A stretch of DNA of 64,000 nt from Lentihominibacter hominis (GTDB lineage: Bacteria > Bacillota > Clostridia > Peptostreptococcales > Anaerovoracaceae), in NCBI RefSeq assembly GCF_014385065.1, contig NZ_JACRTA010000001.1, positions 496,001-560,000 on the forward strand. Reading direction: 5' to 3'. Made by a program: the position numbers and the translations under genes. The notes under the pieces are model-generated. The model was not told where the DNA came from. It saw only the letters and a list, made by a program, of their open reading frames with translations, and ran no database searches. Shown one piece after another: positions 1 to 8,457 of this stretch (positions are counted from its first letter, which is position 1; the number at the start of each line of letters is the position of its first letter).

Positions 1-1057
1 AAAATCTTGAAAGATCACTGATATCTATACCGCATTTTCTGAGGTCTAACCACAAAAGATAAGTCGCTTCCGGAACTTTACATATAGCTCCATGAATGTT
101 TTTTCTTATAAAATCCACTGCGAAACGAAAATTACCGTCAAGATAGGATTTCAGTTCATCAAGCCACGGTCCTCCCTTTTTGTATGCAGCAAGGTTTGCT
201 TCAAGAGAAAGAGGATTCACCAAACCGCCGAGTTTATCACTTCTGACAAATTTTCTTCTCAAGCGGTCATCCCTTATAATTATATTTGAAAACATCATTC
301 CTGCTATATTGAAAGTCTTGCTTGCCGCCATACAGGTAATGAGTTTCCCGTACTGCGGCATTATCTTCCCCATGGGTATATGATGTATATCCCTTCTCGT
401 AAGGTCACAGTGTATCTCATCTGAAATTATCCAAAGATCGTTTTTCTCAACTATCTCTCCTATTTTTCGAGCCTCTTTGTCAGACCATACCCTTCCGGTA
501 GGATTATGAGGATTGCACCATATCACCAGTTTTACCTTTGGATCTGCAGCCTTCTTTGCAAAATCATCCACGTCCGCAAAAAAATCGCCATCTTTATTCA
601 ACATATCAGAACTTACGAATTCACGATTGTTATATCTACATGCATGCTTGAAAAACCCATAAGCAGGAGTAAGAAACAACACCTTTTCATCGGGCTGTGT
701 GATATTTCCTACCAATTCATAAAGAGCCGGTACTATTCCCGGAGAGAAAACCAGCTGTTCAGCGGGGAAACTCCAGTCATATTTAACTGAGCACCACCTT
801 GCAAAAGTATCACGATACTCTGCTCCGAAAACACCTGTATATCCAAATATCCTCTTGTTTACCCGATCTCTTATTGCCTGACAAATCTCAGGAGCTACTG
901 CAAACTCCATATCGGCCACCCACATCCTTATCATTTCTTCATCAGGAACCGGGAGTATTATATCAGGATCTTCAGGAAATATATATGATCTGAAACCTTC
1001 CACATTCTCACAGCTTGTATTCCTTCTGTCGATAATCTCGTCAAAATCGTATTTCAT
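1..1057 (-). CDS. MalY/PatB-type C-S lyase (PLP aminotransferase fold), C-terminus cut off by window edge
   Basis: Reading the minus strand from the ATG at 1057 gives an open frame of about 352 residues that runs off the left end. It is a fold-type I PLP enzyme of the MalY/PatB group: it has NPHNPTGR near residue 182, SDEIHCDL near 212 and the PLP lysine in ASKTFNIAG near 247, the form typical of cystathionine beta-lyase/PatB. The family cleaves cystathionine or cysteine conjugates to a thiol, pyruvate and ammonia. It lies downstream of cysteine synthase on the same strand with a spacer of about 50 bp, so the two are probably cotranscribed. Substrate (cystathionine, cysteine or conjugates) cannot be told from sequence. 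Confidence 0.88.
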   Translation of the reverse strand, partial: MKYDFDEIIDRRNTSCENVEGFRSYIFPEDPDIILPVPDEEMIRMWVADMEFAVAPEICQAIRDRVNKRIFGYTGVFGAEYRDTFARWCSVKYDWSFPAEQLVFSPGIVPALYELVGNITQPDEKVLFLTPAYGFFKHACRYNNREFVSSDMLNKDGDFFADVDDFAKKAADPKVKLVIWCNPHNPTGRVWSDKEARKIGEIVEKNDLWIISDEIHCDLTRRDIHHIPMGKIMPQYGKLITCMAASKTFNIAGMMFSNIIIRDDRLRRKFVRSDKLGGLVNPLSLEANLAAYKKGGPWLDELKSYLDGNFRFAVDFIRKNIHGAICKVPEATYLLWLDLRKCGIDISDLSRF

Positions 1058-1109
1058 CGCGGCCTCCAAACCAATTCAAGACAATATATTACATATTCGA
1101 TCCTACCAA

Positions 1110-2036
1110 CTAACCAAACAGCGGCGTTGAAAAATATCTCTCAGCCGTATCAGGAAGCACTGTTACCACAGTTTTACCCTTGCCCAGTTTCCTTGCCAGT
1201 TTTATGGCAGCCGCTACATTAGTGCCGCTTGATATTCCGCACATAATGCCCTCCTTTGATGCCAGATCCTTTGATGTTTTTATAGCTTCCCCATCTTTTA
1301 CTATACAGATATCATCATATATTTTCTGATTCAGTATCTCCGGTATCACACCGTCTCCTATGCCCATCTGAAGATGAGTTCCTATGGAGCCCCCTGAAAG
1401 TATAGCTGCATGTTCGGGCTCCACTGCCCAGATCTCTATATCAGGATTTTCTTCTTTGAGCCTCTCACCGATTCCTGTGATGGTTCCTCCTGTTCCTATT
1501 CCCGAGCAGAATCCATGTATCGGTCCGTCCACTTGTTTTAAGATTTCCTCAGCCGTCTGATTCCTCTGTATCTGTGGATTAGCAGGATTTTCAAACTGCT
1601 GTGGCACAAACACTCTCGGATCTTGCCGCTGCATCCTCAACGCAGTTTGAAGACATTCTTCTATACATTCACCGATATTGCCTGCATCATGCACAAGAAT
1701 CACCTCGGCTCCATAATGAGCCACAAGCTTTCGCCTTTCCTCACTTACTGAATCAGGCATTATTATTTTCGTCTCATATCCTCTTACAGCCCCTACAAGC
1801 GCAAGCCCTATGCCCTGATTACCGCTGGTAGGCTCTACTATTACCGTATCCTTATTTATGAGACCCTTTTTCTCGGCATCCCGTATCATGTTATAAGCTG
1901 TTCTCGTCTTTATAGAGCCTCCTACATTGAGGCCTTCAAATTTAACAAGTATCTGAGCGCCTTCTTTATCTCCCATATGCCCGAGTTTTATTATAGGTGT
2001 ATTCCCCATTGCTTCTAAAATATTGTTATAAATCAT
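1110..2036 (-). CDS. cysK: Cysteine synthase (O-acetylserine sulfhydrylase family)
   Basis: This 308-residue protein is a normal-length fold-type II PLP enzyme that replaces the acetate of O-acetylserine with sulfide to make cysteine. The PLP lysine is Lys43 in GGSIKTRTA, where CysK proteins more often have GGSVKDR. The substrate loop TSGNQGIG is at 70-77 (TSGNTGIG in most CysK), the phosphate-binding loop GIGTGGTITG lies near 180, and GISSGTN near the C-terminus. The changed KTR and GNQ positions could mean a different acceptor, such as O-phosphoserine, or a different sulfur donor. It is divergent from the desulfurase/sulfur-carrier operon and upstream of a MalY-like lyase, placing it in a sulfur amino acid neighbourhood. 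Confidence 0.92.
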   Translation of the reverse strand: MIYNNILEAMGNTPIIKLGHMGDKEGAQILVKFEGLNVGGSIKTRTAYNMIRDAEKKGLINKDTVIVEPTSGNQGIGLALVGAVRGYETKIIMPDSVSEERRKLVAHYGAEVILVHDAGNIGECIEECLQTALRMQRQDPRVFVPQQFENPANPQIQRNQTAEEILKQVDGPIHGFCSGIGTGGTITGIGERLKEENPDIEIWAVEPEHAAILSGGSIGTHLQMGIGDGVIPEILNQKIYDDICIVKDGEAIKTSKDLASKEGIMCGISSGTNVAAAIKLARKLGKGKTVVTVLPDTAERYFSTPLFG

Positions 2037-2281
2037 CGTGTTCTCCCCTCTGACGTTTTATTATATCAAATAGGAGTGACTTTTGCCATAAAAACCATTC
2101 TCACGTATTTTATACCGGTCATTATTTTAATATTTTTCTCGTTACAGTAAACAAGTTATGTGTTAAAATAAAATATAATTCAGAATAAAGTCGGCTTTGC
2201 CGATTATTTTGGCTATAAGCTTTGTTATATTCAGTTAATATCACAAATCGATATTTTATAAATAATAAAGGAAGGCAAATT
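2037..2281. promoter_or_regulatory. Divergent spacer between cysK and the desulfurase operon
   Basis: This AT-rich spacer must hold promoters for both directions. On the plus strand TATAAT at 2174-2179 is a good -10 candidate, but its -35 is weak. A short hairpin (TCGGC, TTT loop, GCCGA, 2191-2203) followed by a T-rich run sits in what would be the 5' leader of the desulfurase operon. No T-box or S-box was recognised. The ribosome binding site AAGGAAGG lies just before the ATG at 2282. Confidence 0.4.
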
Positions 2282-3427
2282 ATGATTTATTTAGATTATG
2301 CAGCAACATCCGGAAAAAAGCCGATGACAGTATACTCCGCTGTCAATGACGCATTAATAAATGCTTCAGGCAATCCCGGAAGATCCGGTCACAAGATCTC
2401 CTTGGCTGCAGGAGATATAGTAGCGGAAACAAGATTTCTGTGCAGCCGCCTGTTTCATGCAGAGAATCCTGAATCTATCATATTCTGCTTCAACGCGACA
2501 GATGCTCTAAACCTTGCCATACAAGGCTCTGTAACAAAAGGGGATCACATTATCACATCCTCTCTGGAGCACAACTCGGTTGCCAGACCTCTCGAGCACT
2601 TAAAAGATGCGGGAGTCGAAGTAACCAAAATAAAAGCATCCCTCGAAACAGGTGTTAATCCTGACGATGTGGCCGCTGCAATAAAAGAAAATACTAAACT
2701 GGCAGTATTCACTCATATTTCAAATGTAACAGGAACAATCAATGATATTGCTGCCATCGGGAAAATATGCAGACAGCAGGGGATATTATTTCTCGTAGAC
2801 GCTTCTCAGTCCGCGGGGGCTTTAAAAATAGATGTACAGGAAATGAACATAGATATGCTGGCATTTCCCGGACACAAATGTCTTTACGGCCCCCAGGGAA
2901 CCGGAGGTCTTTATATAAAGCCGGGCATAGAACTGAAAACTTTAAAACAGGGAGGAACAGGGAGCCGATCAGAAATGCTTCACCAGCCTGACGACAGACC
3001 CGATAAATATGAAAGCGGTACATTAAATGTTCCCGGAATAGCAGGTCTTGGAGCCGGTATAAAATTTATCATAGATGAAGGAATTGACAAAATACATGCA
3101 CGTGACAAAGAACTGACGGATATGCTTATAAACGGCCTCATAAAACTACCCGGCGTAAATATCTACAGTCCATTGAACCATGATCGAGGGCCTGTAGTAT
3201 CTATAACCATAGATGGCTTTGAATCACAGGATGTCTCCATTTACCTCGATCAGGTATTCAATATAGCAACAAGAAGCGGTCTTCACTGTGCTCCCGATGC
3301 TCACAAGACCATAGGAACGCTTGATACAGGAGGAACTGTTCGCATCAGCCCGGGATATTTTACTGATGACGAAGAAATCGAAGCTTGCATAGAAAGCATC
3401 GGTATTATAAGCAGAGGTGAATTATAA
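2282..3427 (+). CDS. Cysteine desulfurase family protein (class V aminotransferase fold)
   Basis: The 381-residue product starts at ATG 2282 (MIYLDYAATSG), which has a Shine-Dalgarno; an upstream in-frame extension to 2222 lacks family similarity. The fold is NifS/SufS-like: N-terminal LDYAATS, EHNSVARPL, VDASQSAG, and the PLP lysine in FPGHKCLYGPQG near 217. A C-terminal RSGLHCAPDAH carries the cysteine expected to hold the persulfide. The sequence most resembles the group often found beside selenium or sulfur-carrier genes (TIGR01977-like), a family impression not tested here. The next gene, an E1-like activating enzyme, starts one base after its stop, so sulfur transfer to the encoded ThiS-like carrier is the likely role. 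Confidence 0.9.
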   Translation: MIYLDYAATSGKKPMTVYSAVNDALINASGNPGRSGHKISLAAGDIVAETRFLCSRLFHAENPESIIFCFNATDALNLAIQGSVTKGDHIITSSLEHNSVARPLEHLKDAGVEVTKIKASLETGVNPDDVAAAIKENTKLAVFTHISNVTGTINDIAAIGKICRQQGILFLVDASQSAGALKIDVQEMNIDMLAFPGHKCLYGPQGTGGLYIKPGIELKTLKQGGTGSRSEMLHQPDDRPDKYESGTLNVPGIAGLGAGIKFIIDEGIDKIHARDKELTDMLINGLIKLPGVNIYSPLNHDRGPVVSITIDGFESQDVSIYLDQVFNIATRSGLHCAPDAHKTIGTLDTGGTVRISPGYFTDDEEIEACIESIGIISRGEL

Positions 3428-3428
3428 A

Positions 3429-4463
3429 ATGGATAACAGCAATACTATATCACGATATGTAAGACAAGAGATCTTTGCCGGTCTCGGAAAAAAAGGTCAG
3501 GAAAAAATAAAAAAAGCCCGTGTAGCTATCATAGAAATGAGTTCAATAGGCGCTGCTGTTGCCAATAATCTCGCCAGAGCCGGTGTCGGATACATACGGC
3601 TTATAGACGGAGATTATATAGAAACAGCAGAACTTCAAAGACAGACGATATTCACTGAAAAAGAAGCCGAAGACGAAACTCCCAAGGCTATTGCAGCTTC
3701 TGAATATCTCAGATCCGTCAATTCCGAAATCACTATAGATCCGGTTATCACAGATATAAACAGCGGAACAATAGATAATCTCATAGAAGATGTAGATCTT
3801 ATAGTTGACGCCACAGACAGCATGGAGGTTCGACTCCTTCTCAATGAAGCCTGCCACCATCTTAAAAAGCCATGGATATACGGAGGTACTTTGGCGTCAT
3901 CCGGTATGACTATGAATATCCTGCCCGGCAGCAATCAGCCATGTCTGAAATGTTTTCTCGGCGAAGAAGAATACTCTCCCGGAGAGCAGCCTACATGTGC
4001 TACGGTAGGTATACTCAATTCTGCGGCAAGTATGGTTGCCGCTCTTCAATCAGCTGAGGTGCTTAAGCTCCTTACAGGTTCAGATGCTGTACGCCATGAT
4101 CTGGTGTCTTTTGATGTATGGGAAAACTATTTTGAATATATTCCGGTAGACAAAGATCCCGACTGTCCTGTCTGCGGTAAAAAGGACTATGCCTTCTACG
4201 GCAAAGTCACAGGATCACAGACAGCTACAATGTGCGGAAAAGATTCTGTACAGGTGATCCCTAAAAAAGAAGGCGAAATCAGTTTTGAAAAATACGCTGA
4301 AAAACTCAGTTCTCAGGGAACTGTAAAATATACAAAATATACACTTGATTTCAATGATGGAAATATAGAAATAAAATTATTTAAAAACGGCAGGGCCATC
4401 ATAAAACATGTAAGCGATGAAAAGCGCGCTAAGGCCGTATATGCCGAATATATAGGACTTTAA
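3429..4463 (+). CDS. ThiF/MoeB/HesA-family E1-like sulfur-carrier activating enzyme
   Basis: The 344-residue protein is an E1-like adenylyltransferase. Seen features are DGDYIETAELQRQ (the D..NLxRQ motif), DATDSMEVR, two zinc-binding CxxC pairs (CLKC near 180 and CPVC near 249) and a candidate catalytic cysteine in TCATVG. About 90 C-terminal residues form an extra domain, as in some bacterial ThiF proteins. The usual GxGGxG nucleotide loop reads EMSSIG, an unusual loss of glycines. ATG 3429 is preferred over an upstream GTG because GAGGTGA, inside the end of the desulfurase gene, is well placed. The partner carrier gene follows after 14 bp. Confidence 0.88.
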   Translation: MDNSNTISRYVRQEIFAGLGKKGQEKIKKARVAIIEMSSIGAAVANNLARAGVGYIRLIDGDYIETAELQRQTIFTEKEAEDETPKAIAASEYLRSVNSEITIDPVITDINSGTIDNLIEDVDLIVDATDSMEVRLLLNEACHHLKKPWIYGGTLASSGMTMNILPGSNQPCLKCFLGEEEYSPGEQPTCATVGILNSAASMVAALQSAEVLKLLTGSDAVRHDLVSFDVWENYFEYIPVDKDPDCPVCGKKDYAFYGKVTGSQTATMCGKDSVQVIPKKEGEISFEKYAEKLSSQGTVKYTKYTLDFNDGNIEIKLFKNGRAIIKHVSDEKRAKAVYAEYIGL

Positions 4464-4477
4464 AAGGAGGGGTGACA

Positions 4478-4672
4478 ATGAAAGTAATATTAAATCAAAA
4501 AGAAACTGAACTAAGCGACGGTATGAGTATCGCTGATCTGATGAAAGAACAGAAAATGAGCCGTGCCATGGTCAAGGTCAATGACGTACGTATCCGACCG
4601 GCAGACTACGAAGCCACCATAGTCTGCGATGGAGACAAAGTTGTACTCAGAAGAGTAGTCGCAGGCGGCTGA
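4478..4672 (+). CDS. ThiS/MoaD-like small sulfur carrier protein
   Basis: A 64-residue beta-grasp protein that ends in VVAGG, the exposed di-glycine that E1-like enzymes adenylate and convert to a thiocarboxylate. Start ATG 4478 follows a strong AAGGAGGGG; a GTG six bases upstream is less likely. Its length and LSDGMSIADLM segment fit ThiS, but no thiG, thiH or moaE lies in this window, so thiamine or molybdopterin synthesis cannot be assumed. With a desulfurase and E1 directly upstream and cysteine synthase divergent, it could supply sulfur for cysteine synthesis (as CysO does in Mycobacterium), for thiamine or for tRNA thiolation. The carrier call is firm; the pathway is inference. Confidence 0.88.
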   Translation: MKVILNQKETELSDGMSIADLMKEQKMSRAMVKVNDVRIRPADYEATIVCDGDKVVLRRVVAGG

Positions 4673-4743
4673 TAATAGAATAATTTCAATCCTGAAGGGA
4701 ACAATAACTGAAACAAATTTTTTTAAAAAGTGAGATATATCAC

Positions 4744-5595
4744 ATGAATGAGTATTTCTGCGGGTGGTATTTCAAATGTCAGTCTGATTCCGAAACTCTT
4801 GCTGTCATTGCCGCCAGTCACAAATCAAAAATTAAACGGTACTGTTCTCTTCAGGTCATTACTGATGAAGCTTCATTTATAGCAAAATTCCCCTATAAAT
4901 ATATACAACATCAAAAATCAAATCTTCACATTAATATCTCAAAAAACTATCTTGGTGAAAACGGGATGACCTTTGATACAGTCTCACCTGATCTTGAAAT
5001 ATCCGGCAATATAATATTCGGAGACCTGACTCCCATAAAATATGATATAATGGGACCTTTTTGCTATGTCCCTTTTATGGAATGCCGCCATAGCGTAGTG
5101 AGCATGAAACATACCGTTAACGGAAATATCTACCTAAACGGCCGCCGATATGATTTCATTAATGCTAAAGGATATATTGAAGGAGACCGCGGACGTTCTT
5201 TTCCAAAAGAATATGCCTGGACACAATGCTGTTTTGAAAGCGGTTCCCTTATGCTCAGTGTTGCATCTATACCTTTGGGAAATTATGAATTCACAGGTAT
5301 CATTGCTGTTATTCACTTAAACGGAAAAGAATATCGTTTAGCCACCTATCTCGGCGCCAAAGCATCAAAAATAAAAAACGGAGAAATCATAATAACTCAA
5401 AGAAACATGACATTCTCCGCAAAGCTGCTTGATAAAAATTCACATCCTCTCTCAGCTCCCTCCTGCGGTCTGATGAACAGAACAATCCACGAAAGCGCTT
5501 CATGCAGAGCATACTATTATTTTCAAAAAAACGGACACACTCTTTTGAATTTTGAAACCTCTAAAGCCTCATTCGAATACGAATATTCTATCTGA
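4744..5595 (+). CDS. Tocopherol-cyclase-like family protein of unknown function
   Basis: This 283-residue protein begins with a GWYFKCQ segment and has a central GYIEGDRGRSFPKEYAWTQ block with MGPFCYVPFMECRH before it, patterns I associate with the tocopherol cyclase-like family (lipocalin-like beta barrel) found in many Firmicutes, which do not make tocopherol. No signal peptide or membrane segment is evident. It is 71 bp downstream of the sulfur carrier gene and ends at a strong terminator, so it may be the last gene of that operon. Enzymatic function in bacteria is unknown to me; a lipid- or isoprenoid-binding role is only a guess. Confidence 0.7.
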   Translation: MNEYFCGWYFKCQSDSETLAVIAASHKSKIKRYCSLQVITDEASFIAKFPYKYIQHQKSNLHINISKNYLGENGMTFDTVSPDLEISGNIIFGDLTPIKYDIMGPFCYVPFMECRHSVVSMKHTVNGNIYLNGRRYDFINAKGYIEGDRGRSFPKEYAWTQCCFESGSLMLSVASIPLGNYEFTGIIAVIHLNGKEYRLATYLGAKASKIKNGEIIITQRNMTFSAKLLDKNSHPLSAPSCGLMNRTIHESASCRAYYYFQKNGHTLLNFETSKASFEYEYSI

Positions 5596-5627
5596 AAACG
5601 CTGTTTCATAATATGAAACAGCGTTTT
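5595..5627 (+). terminator. Intrinsic terminator after the sulfur-carrier operon
   Basis: A near-perfect inverted repeat, AAAACGCTGTTTCAT and its complement with a tiny loop, is followed by TTTTT. It starts at the stop codon of the tocopherol-cyclase-like gene. Confidence 0.9.
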
Positions 5628-5648
5628 TGTATTGTAAAACCGCTGCTA

Positions 5649-5677
5649 TTGACTAAAAAAGTTTTCGGAACTATCAT
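5649..5677 (+). promoter_or_regulatory. Sigma-A-like promoter for the FIST/ALDH operon
   Basis: TTGACT (5649-5654) and TATCAT (5672-5677) are separated by exactly 17 bp, 70 bp upstream of the FIST start codon and just after a terminator. Confidence 0.7.
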
Positions 5678-5746
5678 AACTTCAGAAAATAAAACAGTAT
5701 TCTTTTTAAAGATACAAATAAAATTATAATCAAGGAGGAAATCAAA

Positions 5747-6913
5747 ATGTTAAATGTAAAAACAGGAAAAAGCATTAACCCAAATGCAGCAGCAGCAGGT
5801 AAAGAAGCGGCAGCGCAGGTAAAAGCAGACCTCTCAGATATGAAAGTGGCATTCGTATACAGCGGAGTGCAATATAATCAGAAAGAATTATTAAAAGCTA
5901 TATCAGATGAACTTCCGGGGGTACCTCTCATCGGGAATACATCTTTCACAGGAGTAGTTACACCGGAAGGTTTTATCTCGGGAGATGACGGTTTCGTCGG
6001 AATCATGTCTATGTCAGACAAAGATCTTACAGTAGGTGTCGCAGGAATGCCTAAAGAAGGAACTGCCAGAGAAACAGGACATAAACTTGCCGAAAAAGCA
6101 TTAAAAGCGGCAGGCAAAACTGAAGCTCCCGCTTATTTCTATATGTCGGCGCCTTCCGGTGAAGAGGAATATTATCTAAAAGGAATCACAGAAGTCATCG
6201 GCCGTGTTCCTTTCTTCGGGGGTACAGCAGCCGACAATACTATAACAGGCGAATGGCTTCTTTATACCGATGAAATGGTTACTGCTGAAGGAGTTTCCGT
6301 TGCTTTCTTCTATACTGATAAACCTTTTGCCAATAAGTTTACCGGCGCATATAACGAAACTGATAAAGCCGGAGTAATCACGAAAATATGTGGAGACAGA
6401 ACTCTGGCAGAGATCGATGGAAAACCGGCATTGGATCAATATCGTGAATGGACAGGAGCCAGCGCCGAAGATGTAGCCGGCGGAAATCTTCTTTCTTACG
6501 CAATATGCCATCCTCTGGCAGTCAAAGACCGTCTGGGAGATCTTGCAGCCATCAGACATCCTATGAATGGAAATGACGACGGCTCAATGGCTATAGGAAA
6601 TAATCTTGCAGTAGGAACAGCAGTAGTCCTGATGGAAGCGACAGTTGATGAAATCATCGAATCCGTAGGAAAAACTCTGGAAGATCTAAAGAAAAAAATG
6701 AACGGTTCTATCGCCGCACTCCATCTGGTTCACTGCGGAGGACGAAGAGCCGGCATAGACAGCAGGATCAATGAAGTATACGATCAGGTGAAAGCTCATG
6801 CAGATGGAATTCCGTTCATCATGGAATTCACCTTTGGTGAATATGGTTATGAAGATGACGGCAATAACACATGCGGAGGGCTGATGTTATCCTTCACTGC
6901 CTTTGGAAAATAA
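5747..6913 (+). CDS. FIST N- and C-domain protein
   Basis: The 388-residue protein has the two-part FIST architecture: an N-terminal half with VAFVYSGVQYNQKELLKAI and PLIGNTSFTGVVT, and a C-terminal half with LHLVHCGGRRAG and a final FGEYG...GNNTCGGLML segment. FIST domains are proposed sensory modules that bind small ligands such as amino acids; no output domain is fused here. Start 5747 follows AAGGAGGAAATC. It is followed after 45 bp by an aldehyde dehydrogenase with its own ribosome binding site, so the two are likely cotranscribed. No membrane segment is seen. The family call is good, the ligand unknown. Confidence 0.88.
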   Translation: MLNVKTGKSINPNAAAAGKEAAAQVKADLSDMKVAFVYSGVQYNQKELLKAISDELPGVPLIGNTSFTGVVTPEGFISGDDGFVGIMSMSDKDLTVGVAGMPKEGTARETGHKLAEKALKAAGKTEAPAYFYMSAPSGEEEYYLKGITEVIGRVPFFGGTAADNTITGEWLLYTDEMVTAEGVSVAFFYTDKPFANKFTGAYNETDKAGVITKICGDRTLAEIDGKPALDQYREWTGASAEDVAGGNLLSYAICHPLAVKDRLGDLAAIRHPMNGNDDGSMAIGNNLAVGTAVVLMEATVDEIIESVGKTLEDLKKKMNGSIAALHLVHCGGRRAGIDSRINEVYDQVKAHADGIPFIMEFTFGEYGYEDDGNNTCGGLMLSFTAFGK

Positions 6914-6958
6914 GCATTCTCAGAAAAAATCAACAGATAATTGAAAGGAGAAATCAAC

Positions 6959-8392
6959 ATGAAAATGATCATAAACGGTAAAAAAGCAGACAGTCTGAGC
7001 GGAGCAACTTTTGACGTTATTGCACCTGCTACAGGTGAAGTCATCGACACAGTTCCTAAAGCTACGGCAGAAGATGTTGAAAAAGCTGTATCAGCAGCTG
7101 TCATAGGACAAAAGATCTGGGCTGAAGTCCCTATCTCAAAAAGAGCTGACGTTCTTTACAGGTTTCTTGATATAGTCAAAGCAAACGAGGAATCTCTGGC
7201 TCAAACACTGTGCGCTGAAAACGGTAAGCCTATAACAGAGGCGCGTGCCGAAATCGGCAATATACAGATAGGCTTCTCAGGATTTATTGAACATGCTAAA
7301 CACTATTACGGAAAAATAATTCCTGCAGGTACAGAACCCGGACAGGATAAACATATCCAGCTTGTAACAAGAGAACCTATAGGTGTCATCGCTTGCATAA
7401 TTCCATTTAATTTCCCTTGCGATCTTTATGACCAGAAAGTAGCTCCGGCTCTTATGATGGGAAACGCCGCAATAGTATTGCCTTCATCCGATAATCCGCT
7501 TACCCTTATGAGACTTACAGAAATGCTGGTGGAAGCCGGTGTTCCTGACGGAGTCATCCAGTGCGTCACAGCTCCGGGTGCAGTAAAGAGTATAGCAGTA
7601 GCTGACCCAAGGGTACATCTCGTTACACTTACAGGCAGTACAGAAGTAGGCATCTCAACAGCTGAATTAGCTGCAAAAACTCTTACCCATACGGCTCTTG
7701 AACTTGGCGGAAACGATGCTTTCATACTGCTTGATGACGGTGATGTCGACCTTGCTGTCGAAGAAATGATCTGGGGCAGAATGTACAACACAGGGCAAGT
7801 ATGCTGTGCAAGCAAAAGATTCCTTGTTCACAATTCATTGAAAGACGAATTCGCCAAAAAAGCAGTAGAAAGAATCAAACAGCTTAAAGTTGGCGACCCT
7901 AAAGATGAAAATACCCAGATAGCATGCCTTATCAGCGAAAAAGCTGCCATTAAAGTCGAGAAAGAAGTCAATAAAACTGTGGAACAAGGCGGTAAAATAA
8001 TCTTAGGAGGTAAGAGAAACGGAGCCTTTTATGAACCTACAGTTATTGTAGATGTACCTAAAACAGCAGATGTCGCAAAAGATATGGAAATCTTCGGGCC
8101 TGTAGTTCCTATCATAGGTTTTGACAGTGATGAAGAAGCTATAGAAATAGCCAATAGTTCTATATTCGGCCTCTCCAGCTGCGTATTCTCATCAGACCAA
8201 AAACGTGCCTTCAATATAGCTAAAGCTATGGAATCAGGCGGCGCAGTTATAAACGGAGCAAGTTTCTTCAGGTCATTCGAGATGCCATTTGGAGGTTGGA
8301 AACACAGCGGCATAGGGACAGAAGGTGTTATGTCCACATTTGATGAAATGACGAGAGTAAAGAACATTGTTCTCAAGAATATAGTAGACTGA
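6959..8392 (+). CDS. NAD(P)-dependent aldehyde dehydrogenase (succinate-semialdehyde/lactaldehyde dehydrogenase type)
   Basis: The 477-residue protein is a full-length ALDH oxidising an aldehyde to its acid. It shows FNFPCDL near the cofactor entry, the Rossmann TGSTEVG, the general base Glu in LELGGND (about residue 248) and the nucleophile Cys in GQVCCA (about 282), then EIFGPVVPI and PFGGWKHSGIG. Start ATG 6959 follows GAAAGGAG; a TTG 18 bases upstream would swallow the ribosome binding site. It shares an operon with a FIST protein and lies near an iron-dependent alcohol dehydrogenase, suggesting disposal or use of a small aldehyde. The exact substrate is not decidable. Confidence 0.9.
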   Translation: MKMIINGKKADSLSGATFDVIAPATGEVIDTVPKATAEDVEKAVSAAVIGQKIWAEVPISKRADVLYRFLDIVKANEESLAQTLCAENGKPITEARAEIGNIQIGFSGFIEHAKHYYGKIIPAGTEPGQDKHIQLVTREPIGVIACIIPFNFPCDLYDQKVAPALMMGNAAIVLPSSDNPLTLMRLTEMLVEAGVPDGVIQCVTAPGAVKSIAVADPRVHLVTLTGSTEVGISTAELAAKTLTHTALELGGNDAFILLDDGDVDLAVEEMIWGRMYNTGQVCCASKRFLVHNSLKDEFAKKAVERIKQLKVGDPKDENTQIACLISEKAAIKVEKEVNKTVEQGGKIILGGKRNGAFYEPTVIVDVPKTADVAKDMEIFGPVVPIIGFDSDEEAIEIANSSIFGLSSCVFSSDQKRAFNIAKAMESGGAVINGASFFRSFEMPFGGWKHSGIGTEGVMSTFDEMTRVKNIVLKNIVD

Positions 8393-8407
8393 TTTGCAAC
8401 AATCACA

Positions 8408-8457
8408 AAATAATAAAAGAGAGGAGGTCAGATGACTTCCTCTCTTTTATTATTTTA
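8408..8457. terminator. Bidirectional terminator between ALDH and iclR
   Basis: A long inverted repeat built on AAAAGAGAGGAGGTCA and TGACTTCCTCTCTTTT, flanked by A- and T-runs, can terminate transcription from both converging genes. It slightly overlaps the IclR stop. Confidence 0.9.
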
